Of a DNA stretch of 64,000 nt, positions 29,344 to 39,439 are shown one piece after another. Position 1 is the first letter of the stretch, and each line of letters opens with the position of its first letter. A program made the translations under genes and the position numbers. The notes beneath the pieces were generated by a model. The model ran no database searches. It was not told the origin of the DNA and worked only from the letters and a program-made list of their open reading frames with translations. Origin of the DNA: Rhodospirillaceae bacterium. Lineage in GTDB: Bacteria > Pseudomonadota > Alphaproteobacteria > Rhodospirillales > Rhodospirillaceae. Where the stretch lies: the NCBI GenBank assembly GCA_002737725.1, contig NSIP01000005.1, forward strand, positions 62,001 through 126,000. Reading direction: 5' to 3'.

Positions 29344-29832
29344 TTACTGAGGCTTACGGCCCGGTAATGTGCTACCCTCAGATGTGATCATGGACAACCG
29401 GCAGGCCTCGGTCAGCAGAACCTGATCTTGCGGTAGCATGCGCTCGCCGTTCCAAAACACATCCTGGCCTTTGACTGTGATTGTGCCCAGCGGCGCCTTA
29501 CCCTCAAACGGCATAACAATACGCATTGCCTGATCACGGGGTGTGGGTGGCGTGGTCCCTTTTGCAGCGCTCAGGCCCAGCCGGTCAGCTAAGTCGACAC
29601 AAATTTGAATAACGATGGCTTCAGGAAGCGCAATACTTGATCCACCATCAAGATCGGCGGGTGCGACAGCTTTGCTACGAACATCTACACCTAAGGTATA
29701 TGTGGCATCGTTTGTTGCCGCATGCTGCACCAAGCGTTGGCACACAGACCCCCGCACGGTCATGGTTGTGGCATTGGCGTTAAACGCTAAGACAAGGCTA
29801 GAAATCACAATCGAAACCGCAAGAGTCTTTAT
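29344..29832 (-). CDS. Exported protein of unknown function, probably starting at AUA
   Basis: I do not recognise this protein. From GTG 29808 the frame gives 154 residues, but that start cuts the signal peptide. Reading back to 29832 gives (M)KTLAVSIVISSLVLAFNA, a complete Sec signal peptide with its positive charge, and AGGAG stands 8 bases before that codon, which is ATA. No ATG, GTG or TTG occurs between it and the upstream in-frame stop other than GTG 29808. The mature part (about 140 residues) has two cysteines (SVCQRLV, QICVDLA) and a third near the C terminus (EACRLSM). It lies between the acid phosphatase and proS, where related genomes often carry a different small gene. Confidence 0.6.
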   Translation of the reverse strand: MKTLAVSIVISSLVLAFNANATTMTVRGSVCQRLVQHAATNDATYTLGVDVRSKAVAPADLDGGSSIALPEAIVIQICVDLADRLGLSAAKGTTPPTPRDQAMRIVMPFEGKAPLGTITVKGQDVFWNGERMLPQDQVLLTEACRLSMITSEGSTLPGRKPQ

Positions 29833-29895
29833 AGTCGCAGCTCCTCTTACTTCGTTACGTTGATTAGTTCAGCAATATGGCAAAACCATGTGCAG

Positions 29896-30735
29896 CTATT
29901 GCAAAGCCTTCAGAGTGTCGTGTTTGATGCGGCGGCGCTCGTCAATCGGCGCACGGAACTGAAAGTTGATTGATGCATTTTCCCACGACCCATACATCGG
30001 GTTGGGAATAATGATCCAATCCCGTCCCCACCGCTGGGCTTCACGCTCGGCTGTGGCGCGGCGATCATGGGCAGGCAGACGTTGGGCAGAGACAAAGTCG
30101 TTAAAGTCGTCGCCAAGCAACAGCAAGATACGATGCGTGGCCGCGACAGCCGCCCTGCGCGTTGCTTTATCGCCTGTCCATTCTGGCCGTTCGCGCTCGA
30201 GCATCACAGTATCGAATGTGTCTGGTAACTTCGCGCCGATAGCAGCCAAATTCTTACGTGTCGCCGCTTCTTTTTCGGAATTCCGGTTGGTGATATAGAA
30301 AATCGTCACGCCTTTTGATTGTGCGTACTGAATGAAATCGACAACACCAGGTAGCGGCTTCGCGTTCGCCTCTTCGACCCATTGCGACATGAGGTCAGCC
30401 GGTCGGCTGATGGTGTCGTTCATCAAGCGCACTTGATAAGGGCCATTGTCGAGAACGGTCTCGTCGATATCCATAATGATGGCTGGCGGTAGCTTGGAAA
30501 ATCTGCCGTTTTGCTCCAAAGCAGCCGTATGCGATTTGTCTTTTAGCGCCGCATCTAACTGCGTTTTAGCTGTGGCAAACGCCATGTACGAGGCCGCCTC
30601 AAACTCCGCACTGGTCATCGTCCACAGTACGGCGTTCAGTCGATCATCACCGGGGATCGCGGGAGCATCTTGCGCCACTGCATTTTGCCCGGCGACACAA
30701 AGCGCCAAAGTTATCGCGAATGTATGTTTTATCAT
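29896..30735 (-). CDS. Secreted HAD-type acid phosphatase (class C / 5'-nucleotidase e(P4)-like)
   Basis: A 279-residue exported phosphatase with signal peptide KHTFAITLALCVAGQNAVAQ. The class C acid phosphatase motifs are PAIIMDIDETVLDNGPYQVR (nucleophile and acid Asp of the HAD fold) and, later, LLLLGDDFNDF, with FYITNRNSEKEAATRKNL as motif 2. The cysteine near the end of the leader is not in a good lipobox (LALC), so it is more likely a soluble periplasmic protein than an e(P4)-like lipoprotein. It may free phosphate or nucleosides from nucleotides. It starts 11 bases after the epimerase stop with GAGGG upstream. Confidence 0.85.
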   Translation of the reverse strand: MIKHTFAITLALCVAGQNAVAQDAPAIPGDDRLNAVLWTMTSAEFEAASYMAFATAKTQLDAALKDKSHTAALEQNGRFSKLPPAIIMDIDETVLDNGPYQVRLMNDTISRPADLMSQWVEEANAKPLPGVVDFIQYAQSKGVTIFYITNRNSEKEAATRKNLAAIGAKLPDTFDTVMLERERPEWTGDKATRRAAVAATHRILLLLGDDFNDFVSAQRLPAHDRRATAEREAQRWGRDWIIIPNPMYGSWENASINFQFRAPIDERRRIKHDTLKALQ

Positions 30736-30746
30736 CGCTGCCCTCT

Positions 30747-31151
30747 TTAGGCTTGTTCAATCTCGACCAACGTCCCGCTGAAATCCTTGGGGTGTAAAAA
30801 CAACACGGGCTTGTTATGCGCGCCGATCTTGGGTTCGCCGTCGCCCAACACGCGCTTACCTGCCGCTTTGAGGTGATCGCGCGCCTTGATGATGTCATCC
30901 ACATCAAAGCAGACATGATGCATTCCGCCAGCTGGGTTCTTCTCTAAGAAAGCAGCAATCGGCGAGTTCGCACCCAAGGGATGCAACAATTCAATTTTAG
31001 TATTAGGGAGTTCGACGAACACAACCGTCACCCCATGCTCGGGCAAATCTTGCGGAGCCGAGACCTTGGCCCCCAAACCATCGCGATAATTGGCGGTGGC
31101 TGCTGCCAAATCTGGGACCGCAATCGCAACGTGATTCAATCGACCAATCAT
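30747..31151 (-). CDS. mce: Methylmalonyl-CoA epimerase
   Basis: A 134-residue vicinal-oxygen-chelate protein that interconverts (2S)- and (2R)-methylmalonyl-CoA in propionate use. Metal-ligand positions are visible as LNHVAIAVPDL, FVELPNTKIELLHPLG, GGMHHVCFDVDD and the final TLVEIEQ. The open frame begins at 31226, but ATG 31151 with GAGGAAA upstream fits the family. It sits 22 bases after the RNase J gene, a conserved alphaproteobacterial neighbourhood. No mutase or carboxylase gene is in the window. Confidence 0.92.
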   Translation of the reverse strand: MIGRLNHVAIAVPDLAAATANYRDGLGAKVSAPQDLPEHGVTVVFVELPNTKIELLHPLGANSPIAAFLEKNPAGGMHHVCFDVDDIIKARDHLKAAGKRVLGDGEPKIGAHNKPVLFLHPKDFSGTLVEIEQA

Positions 31152-31173
31152 GATTTCCTCATCGACATTTATC

Positions 31174-32877
31174 CTAAACCAGTGAGATATGAACTTTAAC
31201 CAAAGGTTTGCGGCCCGTAGGGGCAAAGACCTTACGCACCGCTGATTTCACAGCATCCTCAATCACCGCATCATCTTTTCGCGCCTTTTTGGGAAGCCGC
31301 TCGACGGCATTAGAAATGATCCAATTCCAATCGCGATCTTGCGCCACGCGGCGGTTGGGGTTCTCCAAGGGGTCTGTCAGACCCAATAAAGTGATTTGTG
31401 GATTGTCGACCAAACCATCATTGTCGAGAACAACCGAAACGACGACCGCCCCTTCAAACAGAAGTTTCTTGCGCTCCTTGATGATGGGGTCGGTCAGCGC
31501 CACTGTCCGGCCATCGAGCAGCGCCAATCGCCCATTCCAGACGTTGCCCATGATTTCAGCAGTCCCATCGCTGAACTTCAGCGCCGTGCCATTCTCAACC
31601 AGCACAGCTTGGGGAACTTGGCACTCTTTGGCCAGCTTGGCGTGCGCATTCATGTGCATCAACTCGCCATGCACGGGGATCGCGATACGCGGGCGTATCA
31701 GCCCATACATGCGTCGCAGTTCATCACGCGCCGGGTGACCGGACACGTGAATGCGCTCCTCGCGCCAGGTTACGATATCTACACCCGTGCGGATGAGTTG
31801 GTTCTGAACTTTGTGAACGGCCTGGTCGTTGCCCGGAATGACGCGTGATGAAAAAATCACCACGTCACCTTCTTCCAGGACTATGTCGGGATGCTGATCG
31901 AAGGCAATGCGCATGAGTGCCGCGCGCCCCTCGCCCTGGCTACCGGTGCATATGTACACAACCTTGTCTCGCGGCAGGTGGGCGGCTTCCTCGGCTTCAT
32001 AGAACCGAATATCGGGCGACAGGTAGCCGGTTTTGCGCGACGTCTCGACAATCCGCCATAACGATTGCCCCACGAGCGAGACATGCCGTCCATTGGCTTC
32101 GGCCGCATGGGCAATGCTTTGTAAACGCGCTACGTTGGAGGCAAAACAACCAACTGCAATTCGCCCCGTATAGCGCGCAAACAGCGTCACCAATGAATCG
32201 CGCACCTGGCGCTCGGAGCCCGCTTCGCCTTCGGTGAACACGTTGGTGGAATCGCCGATCAGCGCCAGAATGTCTTCACGCCCAATGGCTTCAAGTTTCT
32301 TGAAGTCGGTCGCCTCGCCCACCAATGGATCAGGGTCAAATTTCCAATCCCCCGTGTGAAAGATCGCGCCATATTTGGTACGAATCACCACTGCATTAGG
32401 CTCGGGGATCGAGTGGGTCAGAGTGACGAACTCAATATCGAAGGGTCCAATTTGCGCACGGCCACTCAAAGGCAGGATATGAACTGTTACCGCGTCCGTC
32501 AGGCCCGTCTCAGCCAGCTTGTTTTTAAGGAATGCCGCAGCAAACGGCGTCGCATAAATCGGACACTGTAACTGTGGCCACAAGTACGCCACAGCGCCTA
32601 AGTGGTCTTCATGAGCATGGGTAATCACCAGGCCATCTAATTTATCGCGCCGCTCGGCGATAAAACTAGGGTCGGGCATCACCACATCAATGCCGGGGAT
32701 GGTGTCATCGCCAAACGTGATTCCGCAATCAACCATAAGCCAGCGCCCATCGCAGGCAAACAGGTTCATATTCATGCCGATTTCACCGGCCCCACCTAAG
32801 GGGACAAACCACAAGCCTTGATCGAGTCCTTTGGGGATCGACCAGGATGAGGCGTCGAAGGTGCTCATGCGGTTCAT
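31174..32877 (-). CDS. rnj: Ribonuclease J
   Basis: A 567-residue beta-CASP metallo-beta-lactamase nuclease with endo- and 5'-exonuclease activity on RNA. The zinc motif is THAHEDHLGA, followed by GDWKFDPDPL, the beta-CASP motifs including GDSTNVF and STGSQGE-type CTGSQGEGRAAL, and VSGHPARDELRRM with the last ligand. The ATG at 32877 overlaps the coaX stop in ATGA, so translation is coupled. Alphaproteobacteria commonly carry RNase J together with RNase E. Confidence 0.95.
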   Translation of the reverse strand: MNRMSTFDASSWSIPKGLDQGLWFVPLGGAGEIGMNMNLFACDGRWLMVDCGITFGDDTIPGIDVVMPDPSFIAERRDKLDGLVITHAHEDHLGAVAYLWPQLQCPIYATPFAAAFLKNKLAETGLTDAVTVHILPLSGRAQIGPFDIEFVTLTHSIPEPNAVVIRTKYGAIFHTGDWKFDPDPLVGEATDFKKLEAIGREDILALIGDSTNVFTEGEAGSERQVRDSLVTLFARYTGRIAVGCFASNVARLQSIAHAAEANGRHVSLVGQSLWRIVETSRKTGYLSPDIRFYEAEEAAHLPRDKVVYICTGSQGEGRAALMRIAFDQHPDIVLEEGDVVIFSSRVIPGNDQAVHKVQNQLIRTGVDIVTWREERIHVSGHPARDELRRMYGLIRPRIAIPVHGELMHMNAHAKLAKECQVPQAVLVENGTALKFSDGTAEIMGNVWNGRLALLDGRTVALTDPIIKERKKLLFEGAVVVSVVLDNDGLVDNPQITLLGLTDPLENPNRRVAQDRDWNWIISNAVERLPKKARKDDAVIEDAVKSAVRKVFAPTGRKPLVKVHISLV

Positions 32878-33653
32878 GGCTTGCTGTTTCGGCGGTGAAC
32901 GGCCAACAGCCCGCGTAAGGTCAGGACTTCTTCAATTTGGTCGATGACCGTCGTCGCCTTCGCAAATAATGGCGCGAGGCCACCTGTTGCAAGAACGCGC
33001 ATGGGCACGCCACGTTCCGCCTTGATGCGGGCGACAAGGCCCTCAATCAACCCCACATATCCCCAAAACACACCCGAGGTCATGGCCGCAACGGTGGATG
33101 TACCGACCACAGTCGCATTGCCAGGATGCTGCACCGGAATACGTGGAAGCAGTGCTGTAGCCATGTGCAATGCCTCCATACTGAGGTTAATCCCTGGCGC
33201 GATCACGCCTCCGCAATAGGCCCCATTGCCATCGACAACATCGAACGTTGTCGCTGTTCCAAAGTCGATGACAATCGAGGGCCCTTGGAACAATGCATGA
33301 GCCGCGATCACATTCACAACACGGTCAGCACCAACCTCTCGCGGGTTGTCGATTTTAATTTCAGTGCCAAGATCAAGGCCCGGCTCCCCGATAAATCGCG
33401 CTGCACACTTAAAATATTTCTCGCACAATTTAGTTAAGTCAAAATTTCGGGCTGGCACGACTGACGCAAGAATGACGGCATCGATTTCTGCTGGCATGAC
33501 GTTGTCATGCGTCATCACCTGCGTCAGCCAAATGCCAAATTCATCCGCGGTCTTGTCGGTCTTGGTGGCCGCGCGCCACTGACCACGCAGCGTCTCGCCG
33601 TCGAAAACTGCAAAAACGATGTTGGTATTGCCGCAATCAATCGCAAGAAGCAT
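32874..33653 (-). CDS. coaX: Type III pantothenate kinase
   Basis: CoaX, 259 residues, does the first step of coenzyme A synthesis and is not inhibited by CoA. The ASKHA-fold phosphate motif is MLLAIDCGNTNIVFAVFD at the N terminus, followed by VGADRVVNVIAAHAL, IDFGTATTFDVVDGNG with the catalytic Asp in VGADR, and CGGVIAPGINLSMEAL. I start at ATG 33653, 7 bases after birA; the open frame to 33722 lies inside birA. The stop overlaps the RNase J start. Confidence 0.95.
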   Translation of the reverse strand: MLLAIDCGNTNIVFAVFDGETLRGQWRAATKTDKTADEFGIWLTQVMTHDNVMPAEIDAVILASVVPARNFDLTKLCEKYFKCAARFIGEPGLDLGTEIKIDNPREVGADRVVNVIAAHALFQGPSIVIDFGTATTFDVVDGNGAYCGGVIAPGINLSMEALHMATALLPRIPVQHPGNATVVGTSTVAAMTSGVFWGYVGLIEGLVARIKAERGVPMRVLATGGLAPLFAKATTVIDQIEEVLTLRGLLAVHRRNSKP

Positions 33654-33660
33654 GTGTTTC

Positions 33661-34464
33661 CTATGACGGCAAGACAACATCACCGGCAAGGACGCGCCGA
33701 CGATGGCCTGAGTTATCCTCAATCACCAATGCGCCATCAGAGTCGATATCAACAAACCGACCCGTCAGGACCTGTGAGGGTAATTTTACAGTAATGGTCT
33801 CGTTGAGTCCGGCAGCATGTGCAAGCCAGATCTTGCGGATCGGCTCGAAGCCCTCTTGCCTCCAGATTTCAATATAGCGGGCAAGATGCTTGGCTAAAGC
33901 TTCCAAAGCAAGAACAGGCTTAACATGGCTGCCGTATTGGGCCAAGGACGTGACCGCATACAATGGTTCAGGTAAAGCAACGGGAACGAGATTTAAACCC
34001 ATTCCCAAGACAACGTAGACATCGGGGCTCTCTGGGGCGCAGGCCGTTTCCAGCAAAATACCAGACACCTTCGCGCCTTCAAACAAGACATCGTTCGGCC
34101 ATTTACAGCGCAAGGCCGCATCGGACGCCTGATCAGGTACAAGGGCTTGAATTGCGGCAATCATGGCGACGGCTGCGACAAAACCGATCTCGGGCGCACG
34201 CAGCAAACCGCCATCCGATTTGACCAGAAATGATGCGTAGAGGTTGCCTGCGGGGCTAACCCAGGCCCGGCCCCCACGTCCGCGCCCAGCGGTTTGAGAT
34301 TTGGCCGCGACGATGAGCCCCTCTTCGGCTTCGGTGCCGGCCTCTAGCATCTGGCGCAGAGTCGTGTTGGTGCTCTCAAGAACATCGAACGCCATCATCC
34401 GCCACCCTTCCGGAAGACGGATTTGAAAATTCGAAAGGGCCGAGGTGATGCGGGCGAAGGCCAC
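33661..34464 (-). CDS. birA: Biotin--[acetyl-CoA-carboxylase] ligase
   Basis: A group I biotin protein ligase of 267 residues, lacking the DNA-binding domain of E. coli BirA. Motifs are VLESTNTTLRQML, the biotinoyl-AMP loop TAGRGRGGRAWVSPAGNLYA, LRCKWPNDVLFEGAKVSGIL with the catalytic Lys, and the small C-terminal domain. I chose GTG 34464 because AAGG stands 7 bases upstream; TTG 34470 is also open. It directly follows nuoN, as in many alphaproteobacteria. Confidence 0.93.
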   Translation of the reverse strand: MAFARITSALSNFQIRLPEGWRMMAFDVLESTNTTLRQMLEAGTEAEEGLIVAAKSQTAGRGRGGRAWVSPAGNLYASFLVKSDGGLLRAPEIGFVAAVAMIAAIQALVPDQASDAALRCKWPNDVLFEGAKVSGILLETACAPESPDVYVVLGMGLNLVPVALPEPLYAVTSLAQYGSHVKPVLALEALAKHLARYIEIWRQEGFEPIRKIWLAHAAGLNETITVKLPSQVLTGRFVDIDSDGALVIEDNSGHRRRVLAGDVVLPS

Positions 34465-34476
34465 ACCCAAACCTTG

Positions 34477-35919
34477 CTAACCGAGGGATAGGGCCTTGGC
34501 GGCCGTATCAGCACCGCCGACAAAAGGTGCGGAGGCGAAGAACAAAACTAGCATGAGAACGCTGCAGGCCGTCATGATCAGGCCCGTGGCGGTATCAGGG
34601 CGATCAAAGGCATCCGCGGGTGCATCGAAGTACATGATTTTAATTAGCCGCCAGTAATAGAAAGCCGCAACAACGCTGGCGAGCAACCCAAACACCGCCA
34701 ACGGAACCATGCCCGCTTTAATCGCCGCCATGAAGACAAAGTACTTCCCAAGAAAGCCTGCCAGCGGCGGAATGCCCGCCATCGAGAACATCAACAATGC
34801 CAAGGCTATGGCAATACCAGGATTCGTTTTTCCAATTCCCGATAAATCTTTGATGTCCTCAACCGCGCGGCCTTTGACACGCATCGACAGAATGACCGCA
34901 AAAGTTCCGAGATTCATGAAAACATAGATCAGCATGTAGAACAGCATGCCGCGCGCGCCCTCGGTGGTGCCAACCGCCAGACCGATGAGCGCATAGCCGA
35001 CGTGACCAATGGAGCTATAGGCCATGAGGCGCTTAATGTTGGTTTGCGCAACGGCAGCAACGGCCCCCCAACCCATCGATAACAATGAGATAAAGACCAA
35101 GACCTGTTGCCATTGGCCAATCAATGGGGCGAAGGGCCCGGCCAGAACTTGAAGGAACAACGACAAGGCTGCGACTTTAGGTGCCACTGAAAAGAACGCC
35201 GTAATGGGCGTCGGGGCGCCTTCGTAGACATCGGGCGTCCACATGTGAAAAGGAACAGCCGAGACTTTGAAGGCCAATCCTGAAATCACGAACACAATGC
35301 CGATAACAACGCCTAGATTACCCGTGGGTTCAGACGCCATGGCGGTGGCCAAGCCGTCGAACGAGGTCGTGCCGCCAAAGCCATAGACCAAGGACGACCC
35401 ATACAGTAGCAGGCCTGAGGCCAGGGCCCCAAGGACGAAGTATTTCACGCCCGCTTCAGTCGAGCGCAAATTGTTGCGATGGTACGAGGCCAGCACGTAG
35501 AGGGCTAAGCTTTGCAATTCTAGGCCCACATACAGCGAGATGAGATCATTGGCCGAGATCATCATCAACATGCCTAAGGTCGCAAATAGCACGATAATCG
35601 GCAACTCGAAGCTCGCGATTTGCTCTTTGTGAACCCAGGCGTTGATGAGCCACAGCGACACCGCTGCACCAGCCAGTGTGAGCAACTTAGCGAAGGATGT
35701 AAAACTACTGACTATAAACATGCCGCTAAATGTCTTTACCGGACCCTGTGAGCCCGTGACGATTAAAACAGCAGTAATCGCCATGGCCGCAACTGCAAGC
35801 CAGCTGATCAAACCCGTTGCGTCTTTGCTGCGAAAGACACCAATCATCAGCAACGCCATACCAGCGAGGGCGAGGAAAGTTTCAGGGTAAGCTGGAACCA
35901 GGTCGGGCATCGTGCTCAT
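34477..35919 (-). CDS. nuoN: NADH-quinone oxidoreductase subunit N
   Basis: An antiporter-like membrane subunit of complex I, 480 residues, about 14 helices. The proton-channel core is visible: FKVSAVPFHMWTPDVYEGAP with the lysine and histidine of the antiporter fold, and LMAYSSIGHVGYALIGLAVG. It is the last nuo gene and begins 13 bases after the nuoM stop. Confidence 0.95.
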   Translation of the reverse strand: MSTMPDLVPAYPETFLALAGMALLMIGVFRSKDATGLISWLAVAAMAITAVLIVTGSQGPVKTFSGMFIVSSFTSFAKLLTLAGAAVSLWLINAWVHKEQIASFELPIIVLFATLGMLMMISANDLISLYVGLELQSLALYVLASYHRNNLRSTEAGVKYFVLGALASGLLLYGSSLVYGFGGTTSFDGLATAMASEPTGNLGVVIGIVFVISGLAFKVSAVPFHMWTPDVYEGAPTPITAFFSVAPKVAALSLFLQVLAGPFAPLIGQWQQVLVFISLLSMGWGAVAAVAQTNIKRLMAYSSIGHVGYALIGLAVGTTEGARGMLFYMLIYVFMNLGTFAVILSMRVKGRAVEDIKDLSGIGKTNPGIAIALALLMFSMAGIPPLAGFLGKYFVFMAAIKAGMVPLAVFGLLASVVAAFYYWRLIKIMYFDAPADAFDRPDTATGLIMTACSVLMLVLFFASAPFVGGADTAAKALSLG

Positions 35920-35932
35920 GTCAGTTCGGTCC

Positions 35933-37495
35933 CTATTTCAACCAAGCCACGACGCGCTCGGCCAAGTCGGGCAAGGCTGCGGCCTGCGGTGCGGCAAGCG
36001 CTGCATGATACTTGGTCAGCAGATTATCGACCGACACGCTCATTACATCGAGAATGGGCGCTGGATAGACGCCCATCCACATCACCGCAATGACGAGCGG
36101 AGCAAGAATTGCAATCTCACGCGTGTCTAAATCAAGCATCGCTTTGACATCAGGCTTGGTCAGTTCGCCATAAACCACCCGGCGATACAAATAAAGCATA
36201 TAGGCTGCACCCAAAATCACGCCTGTAGCCGCTAACAAAGCAACCCAGGTATTGGCCTGGAATGCTCCCGTGAGCACCAAAAATTCACCCACGAAGCCAG
36301 CCGTTCCAGGTAGACCAACAGACGCCAGCATAAAGATCATAAACGCAAAGGCGTATTTCGGCATGTTGTTGACCAACCCGCCGTATCGCGAAATTTCGCG
36401 TGTGTGCAAGCGGTCGTAAACAACGCCAACGCATAGGAATAAAGCAGCAGAGACAACACCATGCGAGAGCATCTGGAAGATGGCACCCTCGACGCCTTGC
36501 TTATTAGCGGCAAAAATACCGATGGTGACGAAGCCCATGTGCGCCACGGATGAATAAGCAATGAGCTTCTTCATATCCTCCTGCACCAGCGCAACGAGTG
36601 AGGTGTAGATTACCGCGATGATCGACAGTAAGAACACCATAGGCGCGAAATAGGCACTGGCGTCGGGCAACATCGGCATTGATAGCCGCAGAAAACCGTA
36701 TCCACCCATTTTCAGCAGCACGCCTGCCAGAATCACCGAGCCAGCCGTGGGCGCATCAACGTGCGCATCAGGCAGCCAGGTGTGCACCGGCCACATCGGG
36801 ATTTTGACGGCGAAAGAGGCGAACATTCCAAGCCACAGCCAGGTTTGCATTTCAGTGGCAAATTTCGCGTTCATCAGCGTTGGGATGTCGGTGGTGCCTT
36901 CTTGCAAGTACATAGCCAAGATTGCCACTAACAGCAGCACAGAGCCCGTGAGCGTGTAGAGGAAGAATTTGAAAGCTGAATAAACGCGACGCCCCCCGCC
37001 CCAAATGCCGATGATCAAGAACATCGGCATCAAGACGCCCTCGAAAAACACATAGAACAGAACCATGTCGAGCGCGCAGAACATGCCCACCATCATGGTT
37101 TCTAAAATCAGGAACGCGATCATGTATTCGCGCACCATTTTCTGGATGGCGTGCCGACTGGCTAGAATGCAGATGGTCGTGAGGAACGTCGACAGAATGA
37201 CAAATGGCATAGAGATGCCATCCACACCCATGCGATAGGCCATGTTGAACTGCGGCAGCCACTCGACCTTTTCCTCGAATTGGAAGGCTGCTGTGCTGGA
37301 GTCAAATCCAAACCAAATCGTCAGCGACAACAAGAAAGTTGTGACCGTCACCAGAAGTGCAACTTGACGCGATTGCTGCGCCACCACAGCCTCTTCGCCA
37401 CGGATAGACAACAGAATGATAGCCCCGATCACCGGCAGGAACGTGATGACCGATAAGATGGGCAAGTCGTCTAAAAATGTTACGAGCGCGTCCAT
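35933..37495 (-). CDS. nuoM: NADH-quinone oxidoreductase subunit M
   Basis: The second antiporter-like complex I subunit, 520 residues. Typical stretches are [38 protein letters not shown] with the channel lysine, and [20 protein letters not shown]. It carries one of the proton paths in the membrane arm. It starts 3 bases after the nuoL stop. Confidence 0.96.
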   Translation of the reverse strand: MDALVTFLDDLPILSVITFLPVIGAIILLSIRGEEAVVAQQSRQVALLVTVTTFLLSLTIWFGFDSSTAAFQFEEKVEWLPQFNMAYRMGVDGISMPFVILSTFLTTICILASRHAIQKMVREYMIAFLILETMMVGMFCALDMVLFYVFFEGVLMPMFLIIGIWGGGRRVYSAFKFFLYTLTGSVLLLVAILAMYLQEGTTDIPTLMNAKFATEMQTWLWLGMFASFAVKIPMWPVHTWLPDAHVDAPTAGSVILAGVLLKMGGYGFLRLSMPMLPDASAYFAPMVFLLSIIAVIYTSLVALVQEDMKKLIAYSSVAHMGFVTIGIFAANKQGVEGAIFQMLSHGVVSAALFLCVGVVYDRLHTREISRYGGLVNNMPKYAFAFMIFMLASVGLPGTAGFVGEFLVLTGAFQANTWVALLAATGVILGAAYMLYLYRRVVYGELTKPDVKAMLDLDTREIAILAPLVIAVMWMGVYPAPILDVMSVSVDNLLTKYHAALAAPQAAALPDLAERVVAWLK

Positions 37496-37498
37496 GAC

Positions 37499-39433
37499 TT
37501 AGCCAGCCCCGACCGCGACGAACCACGTCACGAAAACCGCGATACCAACAATCATGGCAAATGCATAGTGATAGAGATAACCCGATTGCAGAGCACCGAG
37601 GCGCTTGGCAGCCCGCGTAACCAGCGCAGTCAAGCCATCAGGCCCAAAGCCATCGATAATGTAAGTGTCGCCGCCCTTCCAAAACCATTTTCCAAAGCGG
37701 AAAACGTTTTTGACAAAAATGAAGTCGTACAACTCGTCGAAGTACCACTTGTTGAGTAGGAACTGATAAACGCCGGGGAACGCGCCTGCGATTTTGGAAG
37801 GTAAATCAGTGCGGCGGATATAAAGGAAATAGGCCAGCAAAATGCCTGAGAAGCTGACCACCAGCGGCAAGGCGACAACCCACCCCGGCACATGATGTGC
37901 GGCTTCAATAACATCCTTGCCTGGCGTACTACCAATGGCCTCGCGCCAGAACTCGGCGCGCCCCTCGCCCACAAACACTTCATGACCAAGGTAGCCCGCG
38001 AACAAGGCCCCCAAGGCTAAACCCGCCAAGGGAATGGTCATGATCAGCGGGCTTTCATGCACGAGTTCCATCGTATGATGGTCGGCGCGCGGTTTGCCGT
38101 GGAATGTAAGGAACAACAGCCGCCATGAATAGAACGCCGTCATAAACGCAGCAGCGATACCCAGAATGAAAGCAACGCGCCCTGCTGGCGTGCCTGCCCC
38201 ATAGGCGGCTTCCAAAATCATATCCTTCGAGTAGTAACCAGCGAAGAACGGAATACCAGCCAAGGCCAAACTGCCGATCCACATGACTGTGTAGGTGAAT
38301 GGAATCTTTTTCCAAATTCCTCCCATGCGGCGAATGTCTTGCTCGTCGGACATCGCATGAATCACCGAGCCGGCACTGAGGAACAGCAACGCCTTGAACC
38401 AGGCGTGGGTCATGAGATGAAAAATGCCCGCCTGATAAGCGCCGACACCACAGGCAAAGAACATGTAGCCCAGTTGCGAGCAAGTTGAGTAAGCAATGAT
38501 GCGCTTGATGTCGTTTTGCACGCAGCCAATCGTTGCGGCGAAAAACGCCGTCGATGCGCCGATCAATGTCACAACCGTTAACGCATCAGACGCCAGTTCA
38601 AACAGCGGCGACATCCGCGCGACCAAAAACACACCCGCCGTCACCATGGTTGCAGCATGGATCAGCGCTGAGACCGGTGTGGGGCCTTCCATGGCATCGG
38701 GCAGCCATGTGTGTAGGAACAACTGCGCCGACTTGCCCATGGCGCCGACGAAAAGCAGTAGACAAATAATCGTCATGCCATGCCAATCGCGCGAGAAGAA
38801 ATGTACGGTGGCATCGGCTTTTGCGGGCGCAGCCTGAAAAATCACGTCGAACGTAACAGCATCAAACACAACGAAAATACCGAAGATGCCCAACAGGAAG
38901 CCGAAGTCACCGACGCGATTAACGACAAAGGCTTTAATAGCGGCTGCATTGGCCGAGGGCTTTTTGAACCAAAACCCGATGAGCAAGTAAGAAACAACGC
39001 CCACGCCTTCCCAGCCGAAGAACAACTGCACGAGGTTGTCAGCCGTCACCAACATCAACATGGCGAAAGTGAACAGCGACAGATAGGCCATAAAGCGTGG
39101 TTGGCTATCGTCGTGGTGCATATAGCCCACGGCATAAATATGAATCAGCGTCGAGACGCAGGTGACGGTCATCACCATGACGGCGGACAACGTATCGAAC
39201 CGCAACGCCCAGTTGGCCTCGAACGTGCCCGATGTCAGCCATGTGGCGACAGGCAGCACTTGGTCTTCGCCACCCAGCGCAACGTCCATAAAAATGGGAA
39301 TCGAGCAGATGGCGGCGATACTAACGCCCAAGCAAGTGACGATGTGTGCACCACGGTCACCAATTTGACGTCCAAAGAAGCCTGCGATGAACGCGCCAAG
39401 CAAGGGCATAAAGACGGCAAGGTAATACGTCAC
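37499..39433 (-). CDS. nuoL: NADH-quinone oxidoreductase subunit L
   Basis: The distal antiporter-like subunit, 644 residues. It has the common 14-helix core with FFGWEGVGVVSYLLIGFWF, KSAQLFLHTWLPDAMEGPTP and KRIIAYSTCSQLGYMFFACG, then the C-terminal extension that forms the long lateral helix along the membrane arm (residues after about 500). The length is normal. It starts 6 bases after the nuoK stop. Confidence 0.96.
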   Translation of the reverse strand: MTYYLAVFMPLLGAFIAGFFGRQIGDRGAHIVTCLGVSIAAICSIPIFMDVALGGEDQVLPVATWLTSGTFEANWALRFDTLSAVMVMTVTCVSTLIHIYAVGYMHHDDSQPRFMAYLSLFTFAMLMLVTADNLVQLFFGWEGVGVVSYLLIGFWFKKPSANAAAIKAFVVNRVGDFGFLLGIFGIFVVFDAVTFDVIFQAAPAKADATVHFFSRDWHGMTIICLLLFVGAMGKSAQLFLHTWLPDAMEGPTPVSALIHAATMVTAGVFLVARMSPLFELASDALTVVTLIGASTAFFAATIGCVQNDIKRIIAYSTCSQLGYMFFACGVGAYQAGIFHLMTHAWFKALLFLSAGSVIHAMSDEQDIRRMGGIWKKIPFTYTVMWIGSLALAGIPFFAGYYSKDMILEAAYGAGTPAGRVAFILGIAAAFMTAFYSWRLLFLTFHGKPRADHHTMELVHESPLIMTIPLAGLALGALFAGYLGHEVFVGEGRAEFWREAIGSTPGKDVIEAAHHVPGWVVALPLVVSFSGILLAYFLYIRRTDLPSKIAGAFPGVYQFLLNKWYFDELYDFIFVKNVFRFGKWFWKGGDTYIIDGFGPDGLTALVTRAAKRLGALQSGYLYHYAFAMIVGIAVFVTWFVAVGAG

Positions 39434-39439
39434 GTCGCC

